A stretch of DNA of 64,000 nucleotides from Streptomonospora alba. Lineage in GTDB: Bacteria > Actinomycetota > Actinomycetes > Streptosporangiales > Streptosporangiaceae. Of the stretch, positions 35,848-44,006 are shown in pieces. Below the pieces are notes generated by a model, which had not been told where the DNA came from, searched no databases, and was given only the letters and a program-made list of their open reading frames with translations. The position numbers were made by a program, and so were the translations under genes. Numbering within the stretch: the stretch's first letter is position 1; each line of letters begins with the position of its first letter. The stretch spans positions 1 through 64,000 of the forward strand of contig NZ_JROO01000016.1 of assembly GCF_000826685.1 (NCBI RefSeq), written 5' to 3'.

Positions 35848-36513
35848 ATGCCCGTCGCCCCCGACCGCTACGCCCCGACCCCCCGCACCACCCCCACACG
35901 CGACAACGGCCGGGTGACCTACGACCGCGAGCTGGTCCACGGGATCCTGGACTCCGAGTACCTGTGCCATGTGGGTTTCGTCGCCGACACGGCGCCGGTG
36001 GTGCTGCCCACGCTGTACGCCCGCGTGGAGGACCGCCTCTATCTCCACGGCTCAAGCGGCAGCCGACTGATGCTCCTGGCCCGTGAGGGGGTAGCGGTGT
36101 GCGTAACGGTCACCTGCCTGGACGGTCTGGTGCTGGCCCGCTCGGCACGGCACCACTCGGCGAACTACCGCTCGGTGGTCGTGCACGGGACGGCCCACCG
36201 CGTCAGCGAAGAACGCGAGGCCCGGCTCGCTGTGGACCGCATCGTGGACCATGCGGTGCCGGGCCGGGCCGCGGACATCCGGCCGCCCTCGGCCAAGGAA
36301 CTCGCCGCCACCGGGGTGTTGCGCCTCGACATCGCCGAGGTGTCCGCGAAGGTCCGCAGCGGCGGGGTGAACGAGGAACCCGAGGACCTGGACCTGCCGC
36401 ACTGGGCCGGGGTGCTCCCCCTCCGGCGGTCGGTCGGCGCACCCCGACCCGACCCGAAGATGCCGGACGACGTCGCGCTGCCCGCCTACCTGGAGCACTA
36501 CACCACGGGGTAG
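35848..36513 (+). CDS. PPOX-like FMN-binding family protein
   Basis: The 221-residue product belongs to the split-barrel pyridoxamine-phosphate-oxidase-like proteins of PF12900 type: VHGILDSEYLCHVGFVADTA near 30, VVLPTLYARVEDRLYLHGSS, REGVAVCVTVTCLDGLVLAR and YRSVVVHGTAHRVS. Homologues are common FMN- or haem-binding proteins of unclear role. ATG 35848 follows AGGGGAG. Pairing with a divergent MocR regulator points to vitamin B6 or to a small-molecule response. Confidence 0.88.
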   Translation: MPVAPDRYAPTPRTTPTRDNGRVTYDRELVHGILDSEYLCHVGFVADTAPVVLPTLYARVEDRLYLHGSSGSRLMLLAREGVAVCVTVTCLDGLVLARSARHHSANYRSVVVHGTAHRVSEEREARLAVDRIVDHAVPGRAADIRPPSAKELAATGVLRLDIAEVSAKVRSGGVNEEPEDLDLPHWAGVLPLRRSVGAPRPDPKMPDDVALPAYLEHYTTG

Positions 36514-36597
36514 CCCCGGGGGCCGACGCCACCCGTCGCCGCTACGCCCGCTCGACGAGTCGGCGCAGGAGCGTCCGCGCCGACCAGCCGGTGCGGA

Positions 36598-37494
36598 CTA
36601 CACGCGAAGCTCCACATCGTCGCGTGTGTCGGGATCGGCCGGATCGGCCCCGTCGGCCACCACCCGCTCATAGCGGCGCAGGGCCGCCTCGTCCAACCGC
36701 GTGCTGTCCAGTCCGGACTTCCAATAGGCCGCGGAATGCAGGTCGGTGCGCGCGACGCCCAACTCGCCCAGGAGGAAGCGGCGCAGCTCCCGCATCACGC
36801 CCGCTTCGGCGGCGAGCCAGGCCTGGATGCGCCCGCCGGGCCGCTCACCTGCGCGCACGGCCTGTTCCAGCAGGGACCCGGCTCCGGTCGGCGAACCGCC
36901 CACCACGCGATGCACGGTGACATGCTCGCGCCGCGGAAGCAGACGCATGTCGGAGTCGTGCTCGGCGGCGACATAGACGGTGGCCGGGACCTCTGAAAGC
37001 GATTCGATGATCCCCGCGATCGCGGGCAGAGCACTGGAGTCCCCGATCAGCAGGTGGCGGTCCGCACCGGCGTCCTGGTGGAATTCGCAGCGCATCCCGG
37101 CCAGGCCGATCGTGTCGCCGACGGAGGCCCGCCGCAGCCACCGCCGGGTGAACCCCTCGTGCCGAAGGGCGTCGAAGGTGATTCGGCACCGGAGGCGGTC
37201 GAAGTGCCGGACGGTGAACGCGCGGAACACCGGCGGGCGGGTCTCCCGCGGCCGGGACGCCGGTCCGCCCTCGCCCCGCTGCGGCAACGCCGGGGTGCCG
37301 CGGCCGCCCGCGGGCAGAAGGAGCTTGAACGCGTCGGCCGGCCGCTCGTCGCGGTAAGCGGCCAATTCCTCACCGGCGACCACGACCCGCGTGAAACCGT
37401 CGGAGACCGCGGCCATCGACTCGATCCGCACCTGGCAGTCGAGTCGTCGGCCCTGCTTGCTGAGCCGCCGGATCTCCTCACGGACTGAGGCCAT
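36598..37494 (-). CDS. Siderophore-interacting FAD reductase (SIP family), iron-box controlled
   Basis: The 298-residue product is a SIP reductase: FRAFTVRHFDRLRCRITFDA near 95-115 (AFT in place of the usual TYT in the FAD motif), LIGDSSALPAIAGIIESLSE, AWLAAEAGVMRELRRFLLGE and SAAYWKSGLDSTRLDE, where AYWK replaces the more common GYWR. It should reduce ferric siderophores in the cytoplasm. I start at ATG 37494 because GGAGGGT sits 6 bp upstream; the longer frame from ATG 37521 would begin inside the iron box. It is divergent from the siderophore-binding lipoprotein gene, and the box at 37521-37539 shows it is repressed when iron is plentiful. Confidence 0.9.
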   Translation of the reverse strand: MASVREEIRRLSKQGRRLDCQVRIESMAAVSDGFTRVVVAGEELAAYRDERPADAFKLLLPAGGRGTPALPQRGEGGPASRPRETRPPVFRAFTVRHFDRLRCRITFDALRHEGFTRRWLRRASVGDTIGLAGMRCEFHQDAGADRHLLIGDSSALPAIAGIIESLSEVPATVYVAAEHDSDMRLLPRREHVTVHRVVGGSPTGAGSLLEQAVRAGERPGGRIQAWLAAEAGVMRELRRFLLGELGVARTDLHSAAYWKSGLDSTRLDEAALRRYERVVADGADPADPDTRDDVELRV

Positions 37495-37520
37495 GGCCAG
37501 ACCCTCCACGCTGTCGATCA

Positions 37521-37539
37521 TTAGGTTAGGCGAACCTAA
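37521..37539. promoter_or_regulatory. Iron box (IdeR/DmdR operator) for the SIP gene
   Basis: TTAGGTTAGGCGAACCTAA differs at one position from the 19-bp consensus TTAGGTTAGGCTAACCTAA. It lies 27 bp upstream of the SIP start. Confidence 0.93.
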
Positions 37540-37649
37540 ACTATTTCTCGACCGCTTTCAAGTGGCGCGAACCCCGAGGACACCGCCGCACAGCGGGCCG
37601 CCGCACCCGACTCCCACCACCCACCCCACCCGTTTACACCCGGAGGCCC

Positions 37650-37668
37650 TAAGGTTAGCCTCACCTCA
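37650..37668. promoter_or_regulatory. Iron box (IdeR/DmdR operator) for the siderophore-binding lipoprotein gene
   Basis: TAAGGTTAGCCTCACCTCA matches the 19-bp consensus at 15 positions. Its last base is the A of the start codon, and TAAGGT inside it can serve as the -10, so bound repressor would block the promoter directly. Confidence 0.8.
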
Positions 37669-38648
37669 TGAATCTCGTTCGTCGCTTGATCCCCCCGGGC
37701 GCCCTCGCCGCCGCGCTCGTCCTCACCGTCGCCGCATGCGGCGCCCCTGACACCGAGCCCACCGCCGACGGCCCCTCCCTGGCCGAACCGGTGACGGTGG
37801 AGCACCGGTTCGGCACCACCACCATCGAGGCGCTTCCTGAGCGCGTCGTCTCCGTCGACCTGCAGTGGACCGACGTACTGCTCTCCATGGGCGTCGATCC
37901 GGTGGGCTATGCGACCGACTCGGCGATGCCCGAGTCCGGAGTGCCCTGGCAGGACCTCCCCGAGGACGCCGAGCCGCTCTCGGTCGCGGACGGGCTGCCG
38001 ATCGAGCGGATCGCCGAACTGGAACCCGACCTCATCGTCGGCACCTACTCGATCGCCGACAAGAACACCTACGACCTGCTCTCCGGCATCGCACCCACCG
38101 TCGCCTCGCTCGACGACCGCGAGGTCATGCCCTGGGCGGACCTCGTCCGCGTATCCGGCGGGTTCCTCGACGAACGCCCGCGTGCCGACGAGGTCGTCGA
38201 CTCCGTCGACGACGAGGTGGCGACGGCAGCGGCGGACCTGCCCGGACTGGACGGCGGCACCTTCGCTCTGGCCCAGTACGTCGTCGGCGACAAGATCTAC
38301 ATCGTCGCCGACGAGCAGGACGGATCCAGTGTCTTCTTCCAGGACCTGGGCATGACGATGCACCCGCCGGTCAAACGCAAGGGCGAGGAGACCGGGGAGC
38401 CGCGGATCGGCGTCAGCACCGAGCGCGCCGACCTGCTGAGGGCCGACTTCGTGGCCTTCCTCGTCAACGGCGGCGACGAAGGCCGCCTCGCCGACATCCC
38501 CGGATTCGACGAACTCCCCGGCACGGTCGCCGTGCTCGACTACCCGACGATCGTCGCGCTCAACACCCCGACGCCGCTGTCGATCCCCCATGCGCTGGAC
38601 ACCTTGGATCCGCACCTCCGAAAGGCGGCGGACGAGTCCGCGTCCTGA
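37668..38648 (+). CDS. Ferric-siderophore-binding lipoprotein
   Basis: The 326-residue product is a FepB/FhuD-like binding protein: signal peptide with lipobox VAAC (Cys24), then FGTTTIEALPERVVSVDLQW, LSMGVDPVGYATDS, ELEPDLIVGTYS, VASLDDREVMPWADLVR and LVNGGDEGRLADIPGF. It captures iron-loaded siderophores outside the membrane. No ribosome binding site precedes ATG 37668 and the -10-like TAAGGT is only 12 bp upstream of the codon, so the mRNA is probably leaderless. No permease or ATPase gene follows; it must use transporter parts encoded elsewhere. It is divergent from the SIP gene with two iron boxes between. Confidence 0.92.
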   Translation: MNLVRRLIPPGALAAALVLTVAACGAPDTEPTADGPSLAEPVTVEHRFGTTTIEALPERVVSVDLQWTDVLLSMGVDPVGYATDSAMPESGVPWQDLPEDAEPLSVADGLPIERIAELEPDLIVGTYSIADKNTYDLLSGIAPTVASLDDREVMPWADLVRVSGGFLDERPRADEVVDSVDDEVATAAADLPGLDGGTFALAQYVVGDKIYIVADEQDGSSVFFQDLGMTMHPPVKRKGEETGEPRIGVSTERADLLRADFVAFLVNGGDEGRLADIPGFDELPGTVAVLDYPTIVALNTPTPLSIPHALDTLDPHLRKAADESAS

Positions 38649-38825
38649 CCCGGGCACCGGGGCGGCGTCCCGCAGATCTGTCAGCCGCAGACCAGGGAAG
38701 GGGGGAGCCGACGCCGATCGGGGGTGAAGGCTCCCCGCCACCGCGCCGGAGCGCTGGCGGCGGCGTTCGCCCGGCCGCACGCCTCCCGCCACCGCCTCGA
38801 CGCTCCGGTGCTTCCCACGGCCGAA

Positions 38826-39620
38826 CTAGGTGCCCGAGCCGGGTTCGGCCATGCGGCGGTGGGTCTGGGCCTTGCGAGAGTCGGGCAGGACCTTGTTCGC
38901 GGCCTCTTGGGCCTTGGTCTTCGCCGAGCCGGCCACGACCCTTCCGCTACCTCGCATGAGCGCGGCGAACCCCTGCTCGGCCACCTGCGCAGGGTCGTCC
39001 TTGTCCGATCGGCCGATCCGCGTGTCCCCCATGCCGGCGCGCTCGAAGAACTCCGTCTCCGTCGGGCCGGGCATGAGCGAGGTGACCGTGACGCCGGTGT
39101 CCTTGAGCTCGTTGCCGACCGCCGCGGCGGACGACTGCAGGAAGGACTTCGAGGCGTTGTAGACCGCTTGGAAGGACCCCGGCATGGTCGCGGCGATCGA
39201 CGACGTGATCAGCACGCGGCCCTTGCCGCGCTCGACCATGTCCGGAAGCATGCGCTTGGCCAGGCGGACGGTCGAGGTGATGTTGAGGTCGATCACCGCC
39301 TGCTCGTCGGCGAGGTCGGTGTCGACGAACGCGCCGCCCTGGCCGACTCCGGCGTTGAGTGCGGCGGCGTCCACCGGGCGCCCGGTGGCGCTGATCGCGT
39401 CGTAGAGCCGGTCCACTCCCCCGCTGCCGCTCAGATCCGCCCGCACGGCGGTGACGGAGCCGTCGCCGACCGCGCTCAGCTGCTCGGCCGCGGCGTCGAG
39501 TTCGCGGTCCTCGGCGCAGATCAGCAGGTCGAACCCGTTCTCGGCGAACTTTCTGGCCAGTTCGAAGCCGATGCCGCTGGAGGCACCGGTGACGACGGCC
39601 AGTTCACGTGTCTCATCCAT
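38826..39620 (-). CDS. Short-chain dehydrogenase/reductase (SDR)
   Basis: The 264-residue product has the classical SDR motifs: LAVVTGASSGIGFELARKFA (TGxxxGIG cofactor loop), LNAGVGQGG (NAG), VLITSSIAATMPGSFQAVYN ASKSF (Ser and YxxxK catalytic residues) and MPGPTETEFFERAG. The N-terminal loop and following DRE suggest NADP use but this is not certain. ATG 39620 follows GGGAG. The substrate is unknown. It is transcribed away from the aromatic catabolic island and is probably not part of it. Confidence 0.88.
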   Translation of the reverse strand: MDETRELAVVTGASSGIGFELARKFAENGFDLLICAEDRELDAAAEQLSAVGDGSVTAVRADLSGSGGVDRLYDAISATGRPVDAAALNAGVGQGGAFVDTDLADEQAVIDLNITSTVRLAKRMLPDMVERGKGRVLITSSIAATMPGSFQAVYNASKSFLQSSAAAVGNELKDTGVTVTSLMPGPTETEFFERAGMGDTRIGRSDKDDPAQVAEQGFAALMRGSGRVVAGSAKTKAQEAANKVLPDSRKAQTHRRMAEPGSGT

Positions 39621-39941
39621 GGGCTCCCGCTACCCGGCACGGCTGCCGCCAGACGCCGAGACCGCCGCCGTCATCGGCCTGTGCCGCCCCTGCGGGTCCC
39701 TCCGGGCGCGACGCGGAGCGCCCCGGCCTCGCCCGTCGCCCGCCCGCGGTCGGCACGCCCGCCGGAAACTACCCGAAAGGGTAACGCGGCAGGCAGCACC
39801 ATTTCCTTAGGGTTTGGACACCGACATCCGGAAATCCACCGCTCCGTAACTCCGGACCGAGGGGCCGCAACGATAAACCCGCCGGCCGGGGCGGCCTCGA
39901 CGTCGACGAGAAGCCACCAGAGGAATGAGGAAGGTGAGCCG
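39621..39941. other. Divergent region heading the catabolic island
   Basis: About 320 bases between the SDR (-) and the extradiol dioxygenase small-subunit gene (+). It holds the 17-bp operator-like motif at 39770-39786 and a probable promoter around 39807. No gene. Confidence 0.6.
39770..39786 (+). promoter_or_regulatory. Shared catabolic-island operator motif, copy 1
   Basis: TACCCGAAAGGGTAACG, with perfect arms TACCC and GGGTA around GAAA. The same motif with two changes lies upstream of the TRAP transporter gene. A -10-like TTAGGG/TAGGGT begins 20-21 bp past the motif, so it sits where a class II activator would bind over the -35. Confidence 0.6.
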
Positions 39942-40193
39942 GTGTACAGCCTCCACAAACTGCTGTGGGACATTCGCAAGGACCCGGACCTGGCCGAGCG
40001 GTACCTCGCTGATCCGGACCCCGTACTCGATTCCTACGGCATCGGAGGCGAGGACCGCGCCGCTATGCGCGAACTCGACTTCAAAACCATGTACGAGCGC
40101 GGGTTCAACCCCTATCTGATCTACTTCTGCGCCATCCAGCTGAAGGTCGACCGTGCTGACTACTATGCCCGGATACGGGGGGAGAAGAACTGA
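39942..40193 (+). CDS. Extradiol dioxygenase small (alpha, LigA-like) subunit
   Basis: The 83-residue product matches the LigA fold of class III extradiol dioxygenases: YSLHKLLWDIRKDPDLAERY, SYGIGGEDRAAMRELDFKTM and GFNPYLIYFCAIQL. LigA of protocatechuate 4,5-dioxygenase is about 139 residues, so this is a shortened form lacking the N-terminal part. It caps the active site of the catalytic subunit encoded next. GTG 39942 follows GAGGAAGG. The stop overlaps the next start (TGATG), which means coupled translation and equal amounts of both subunits. Confidence 0.88.
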   Translation: MYSLHKLLWDIRKDPDLAERYLADPDPVLDSYGIGGEDRAAMRELDFKTMYERGFNPYLIYFCAIQLKVDRADYYARIRGEKN

Positions 40194-41038
40194 TGGCTGA
40201 CACCGCAGGACGGGTCGTGGGCGCCTTTACCGCTTCGCACTCGCCCGGAATCACGGCATGGCCCGAACGCGCGGAACCCGCGAAGCGCGCGGCCGTGGAA
40301 TCCGCTTTCGCCGACGCGCGGAGCCGAATCGACGCGCTCGAACCGGACGCGATCGTCGCCGTTTCCGTGGAGCACTTCACCAATTTCCACCTGGGCAATC
40401 TGCCGGCGTTCGCCGTCGCGACGAGCGACTCGTATCTGGGGCCGGTCACCGAGGAAATGGGAGACTTCCTCAACGTGGAACAGCGCCGGTACCCCGGGCA
40501 CTCCCGGCTCGGCCGGCACCTCTACGGGTTCGCGCTGGAATCGGAGTTCGACCCCGCCCTGGTCGAAGGCGGCCTGGAGTTCGACGAGAACTTCTGCGTC
40601 CCCTTCAAGCACCTCGACCCCGAGTCGAAGTACCCCCTCGTTCCCGTCATCGTCAACGGCGTCAACCCGCCCTGGCCGACCGTGCGGCGCTGCTACGACT
40701 TCGGGCGGATGATCCGCCGCGCGATCGAGGCGCAGACCGAGGTCCAGCGCGTGGTCGTCGTCGGGACGGGCGGTCTGTCCCACTGGGTCGGGCTGCCGGA
40801 GTCGGGCCGGGTCAACACGGAGTTCGACCGCGACTTCATCGACCGCTTCGAGAGCGGTGACACGGACCGCCTCCTCTCCTACACCGCAGAGGAGATCGAC
40901 GCCGCCGGAAACGGCGCGCACGAGATCCGGACCTGGCTCGTCGCGGCCGGCTCGGTCCAGGTGCCGTTCGACGTCCTGGCCTACGAGCCGGTCCCGGAGT
41001 GGCTCACAGGCACGGCCGTCGCGGCGGCCCGGACCTGA
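40193..41038 (+). CDS. Extradiol ring-cleavage dioxygenase catalytic (beta, LigB-like) subunit
   Basis: The 281-residue product is a class III (LigB) extradiol dioxygenase that splits a catechol-type ring next to the two hydroxyls using Fe(II). His16 in FTASHSPG, His61 in VSVEHFTNFH and Glu244 in GAHEIRTW fall at the positions of the LigB iron ligands His12, His61 and Glu242. VVVVGTGGLSHWVG carries the second-shell catalytic His. It pairs with the small subunit encoded just upstream. The natural substrate is unknown; relatives act on protocatechuate, dihydroxybiphenyls and PAH diols. Confidence 0.92.
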   Translation: MADTAGRVVGAFTASHSPGITAWPERAEPAKRAAVESAFADARSRIDALEPDAIVAVSVEHFTNFHLGNLPAFAVATSDSYLGPVTEEMGDFLNVEQRRYPGHSRLGRHLYGFALESEFDPALVEGGLEFDENFCVPFKHLDPESKYPLVPVIVNGVNPPWPTVRRCYDFGRMIRRAIEAQTEVQRVVVVGTGGLSHWVGLPESGRVNTEFDRDFIDRFESGDTDRLLSYTAEEIDAAGNGAHEIRTWLVAAGSVQVPFDVLAYEPVPEWLTGTAVAAART

Positions 41039-41097
41039 ACCCGGCCGCCGACCCCCGCGAACGCTCCCGCTCAACCCCGAGAAGAAGGTAGGACCCG

Positions 41098-42144
41098 ATG
41101 AGCAGCAAACTTCCCAAGGTGACCGGTCGCGACATGCGCGGCGTGATGGCCTATCCCCCGACCCCGGCGCTTCCGGGAGCCGACCGGGTCGACGCCGAGA
41201 ACACGATCGACCTCGCGGAGACCGAGCGCATGATCCGGTCCCTGATCCGTGACGGCGTGGACGCGATCGCCACCAACGGCACCCTGGGCGAGATGCACAC
41301 GCTGACGCTGGAGGAGTGGAAGGCCTACGCCTCCTGCGTGGCCGAGACCGCACGGTCGGAGGACCCCGACTTCCCCGTCTTCGTCGGCGCCACCACCCTC
41401 AACACCCGCGACACCGTCGCGCGGATGCGGTTCCTGGCCGACATCGGCGTCACCGGGACCCTGCTGGGCCGTCCCATGTGGGGCGACATGGTCGCGCCGA
41501 TCATGGAGAGGTTCTACCGGGACGTCGCCGAGGCCGTGCCCGAGCTGGCCATCGTCGTCTACGACAACACCGCCGCCTTCGGCGGGGTCATCCCGCGCTC
41601 CGTCTACCGCACCCTCGTGGACCTGCCCCAGGTCGTGGCGGTCAAGTACGCGGGCGGCGCGTCGGTCGGCTTCCGGTACCACAACGACATGGCCCACACG
41701 GGGACCGGCTTCCCGCTGATGCCGATCGAGACCGACTGGTTCCCGGCCTGGGAGATGTACGGCGAGGAGCTCGTCGGGATGGCGTGGTCCTCGACCACCG
41801 CCATGGGGCCCGCGCCCGTCCTCGCGCTGCGCGACGCCCTGCGCGAGGGGCGCACCGAGGACGCGCGCTGGCTGACCGAGCGCCTTCGGTGGGCCCACGA
41901 GCCCTTCATCGTCGGCCAGGACTTCTTCGAGTTCGCCAAGTACAACGTCCCCCTGGAGAAGATCCGCGTGAACGCCGCCGGCTACATGAACGTCGGCAAG
42001 AGCCGGGTGCCCTACACCGAGGACCTGCTTCCCGAGGTCCACCGCACGACCACGCTCGAGCACGTCGAGCGCTACAAGCAGATCACCGCCGAGATCGACG
42101 AGCGGCTGGGCTCGGCATCGTCCCGGGCCGCCGAGAAGGTCTGA
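41098..42144 (+). CDS. Hydratase-aldolase of the NahE/PhdJ type (DapA superfamily)
   Basis: The 348-residue product is a class I aldolase of the trans-o-hydroxybenzylidenepyruvate hydratase-aldolase group. Lys183 in VVAVKYAGG is the Schiff-base lysine and Tyr155 in IVVYDNTAAF the partner tyrosine, the same numbering as in NahE. ATNGTLGEMHTLTLEEW is the group version of the pyruvate-binding loop. These enzymes add water to an aromatic-ylidene pyruvate and split it into pyruvate and an aromatic aldehyde, the step after ring cleavage in naphthalene and phenanthrene pathways. ATG 41098 follows GAAGAAGG. It lies 3 bp upstream of the ring-hydroxylating dioxygenase gene. Confidence 0.92.
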   Translation: MSSKLPKVTGRDMRGVMAYPPTPALPGADRVDAENTIDLAETERMIRSLIRDGVDAIATNGTLGEMHTLTLEEWKAYASCVAETARSEDPDFPVFVGATTLNTRDTVARMRFLADIGVTGTLLGRPMWGDMVAPIMERFYRDVAEAVPELAIVVYDNTAAFGGVIPRSVYRTLVDLPQVVAVKYAGGASVGFRYHNDMAHTGTGFPLMPIETDWFPAWEMYGEELVGMAWSSTTAMGPAPVLALRDALREGRTEDARWLTERLRWAHEPFIVGQDFFEFAKYNVPLEKIRVNAAGYMNVGKSRVPYTEDLLPEVHRTTTLEHVERYKQITAEIDERLGSASSRAAEKV

Positions 42145-42147
42145 GCC

Positions 42148-43464
42148 ATGGCGACCGACCCCGTGAGTCCCGGTGCCGAAGCGGCCCTCGAAAGCATCAG
42201 GGACGGTATCGCGAAAGGGCGTTTCCCGGCTCACGTCTTCAACGACCGGCAGATCTTCGACATCGAGCGGCAGCGGGTCTTCTCCAAGGCCTGGTGCTTC
42301 CTGGCACACGAGTCCGAGATCCCCGACCGCGGGGACTACGTCACGCGCTACATAGCCGACAACAACCTCATCGTCGCCCGCGCCGAGTCCGGGGACATCC
42401 ACGCCAGCCTCAACATGTGCCGCCACCGCGGAAACATGATGTGCAAGTCCGAGATGGGCAACGCCTCGCACTTCCGCTGCTCCTACCACGGATGGGTGTA
42501 CAAGAACTCCGGTGAGCTCGTCGGGGTGCCCTACATGAAGGAGGGCTACGAGGGCAGGATCGACAAGCGCGACTGGGGCCTGGTCAAGGTCCGGACGCAG
42601 ACCTACGCGGGCCTGGTGTTCGGCACGATCGACCCGGACGCGCCGCCGCTTGAGGAGTACCTCGGCGACTTCCGGTTCTACCTGGACCTCTACCTCAAGC
42701 AGGGAAGCTCGGGAAGCGAGGTGCACGGCCCCCCGGACCACTGGGTGACCGACACCGACTGGAAGATCGCCGCCGAGAACTTCGCCGGCGACGGGTACCA
42801 CACCCCTGTCGCCCACCAGTTCGGGTTCAACCTGGGCTACTTCGCCTCGTCGGGATCGACCCACAGCCAGGGCTGGGCCGCGAGCATCCCCGGCAAGGGG
42901 CACGGCATCGGGCTCGGCCACACTCCGGGCTTCCCGCCCTTCGCGGGGTTCCCGGAGGAACTGGCCGACGAGATGCGCCGCAGCCTGTCGCCCGAACAGG
43001 TCGAGGTCTTCTCCCAGACCCGGACCGCGGTGGGCACGGTGTTTCCCAACCTGTCCTTCTTGATGCAGCCGTTCAGCATCGTCCCGGGCGAGGCGGGCGT
43101 GCGGTTCGTGACCATGCGCCTGTACCACCCGATCGGGCCGGGCAGGACCGAGATGTACTCCTGGTGCCTGGTGCCCAAGGACGCCTCCGAGCAGTACAAA
43201 CGGGAGGCGTACCGCGCCTACACCCTGGCCTTCGCCCAGGCGGGGACCTTCGAGCAGGACGACCTGGAGAACTGGGCCCGCGTGACCCGTTCGGCCGGCT
43301 CGACCATGGCCAGGGACATCGAGTTCCCCTACGTCATGGGGATGGACAGCGTCCGCGATCCCGACTTCCCCGGCCCCGGGCACGTGGTCACGCCCTACGT
43401 CAACGACTCCAACTTCCGGAACCTGTGGTCCCGGTGGTCCGACTACATGACCGGACAGGTGTGA
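42148..43464 (+). CDS. Aromatic ring-hydroxylating dioxygenase alpha subunit
   Basis: The 438-residue product is the catalytic subunit of a Rieske non-haem iron oxygenase. The [2Fe-2S] ligands are Cys91 and His93 (CRH) and Cys111 and His114 (CSYH). The mononuclear iron site is in ENFAGDGYHTPVAHQ with His218 and His223, Asp215 as bridge, and Asp371 or Asp372 (EQDDLENW) as the likely third ligand. It would form a cis-dihydrodiol on an aromatic ring with O2. ATG 42148 starts 3 bp past the aldolase stop. Electrons probably come from the [3Fe-4S] ferredoxin and reductase encoded at 52.1-53.5 kb, as in the phenanthrene dioxygenase of Nocardioides. Confidence 0.93.
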   Translation: MATDPVSPGAEAALESIRDGIAKGRFPAHVFNDRQIFDIERQRVFSKAWCFLAHESEIPDRGDYVTRYIADNNLIVARAESGDIHASLNMCRHRGNMMCKSEMGNASHFRCSYHGWVYKNSGELVGVPYMKEGYEGRIDKRDWGLVKVRTQTYAGLVFGTIDPDAPPLEEYLGDFRFYLDLYLKQGSSGSEVHGPPDHWVTDTDWKIAAENFAGDGYHTPVAHQFGFNLGYFASSGSTHSQGWAASIPGKGHGIGLGHTPGFPPFAGFPEELADEMRRSLSPEQVEVFSQTRTAVGTVFPNLSFLMQPFSIVPGEAGVRFVTMRLYHPIGPGRTEMYSWCLVPKDASEQYKREAYRAYTLAFAQAGTFEQDDLENWARVTRSAGSTMARDIEFPYVMGMDSVRDPDFPGPGHVVTPYVNDSNFRNLWSRWSDYMTGQV

Positions 43465-43985
43465 TCGGCGTGGCAGATCCGAAGCCGGACCGGGACACGG
43501 TCTTCGACGTCACCGACTTCCTCCACCGCGAAGCCCTGGCACTGGACGAACGCAGGTTCCGGGACTGGCTCGACCACCTGACCGACGACGTCGCCTATGT
43601 CGTGCCGCTCCGCGTCACCCGGGAGGGCCAGGCCGGCTGGGAGGTCTCGCCCACGTCGCGGATCTTCGACGACGACAAGCAGACGCTCACGCTGCGGATC
43701 GAGCGGCTCGAGACGGACTTCGCCTGGGCGGAGCAACCGCCGTCACGCACGCGCCACTACGTCACCAACGTCGTGGCCGACCCGGGCGAGCGGGAGGACG
43801 AACTCCTCGTGTCGTCGAACTGCCTCATCTACCGGAGCCGGGGCGACAGCATCGAGCCGAACCTCTACTCGATCGCCCGCAAGGACACGGTCCGGCGCGT
43901 GGACGGCCGGCTCCTGCTGGCTCGGCGCTACGCGGTGCTCGACCAGTCCGTCATCAACGGGCACAACCTGTCGATCCTCTTCTGA
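43461..43985 (+). CDS. Aromatic ring-hydroxylating dioxygenase beta subunit
   Basis: The 174-residue product has the NTF2-like fold of dioxygenase beta subunits: FLHREALALDERRFRDWLDH, VAYVVPLRVTREG, RLETDFAWAEQPPSRTRHYV TNVVADPGE and LLLARRYAVLDQ, all typical. It has a structural role in the alpha3-beta3 enzyme. The GTG at 43461 overlaps the alpha stop (GTGA); GTG 43470 is an alternative start giving a product three residues shorter. Confidence 0.92.
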   Translation: MIGVADPKPDRDTVFDVTDFLHREALALDERRFRDWLDHLTDDVAYVVPLRVTREGQAGWEVSPTSRIFDDDKQTLTLRIERLETDFAWAEQPPSRTRHYVTNVVADPGEREDELLVSSNCLIYRSRGDSIEPNLYSIARKDTVRRVDGRLLLARRYAVLDQSVINGHNLSILF

Positions 43986-44006
43986 TCCGACCGAAGGAGC
44001 CCATCC

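Noticed and set aside
38826-39620. SDR gene as first member of the catabolic island
   Set aside because: It is transcribed away from the island, has its own start signals and lies on the other side of the operator motif.
41071-43383. 770-codon open frame on the - strand
   Set aside because: Antisense shadow of the aldolase and dioxygenase alpha genes, caused by G/C3 bias.
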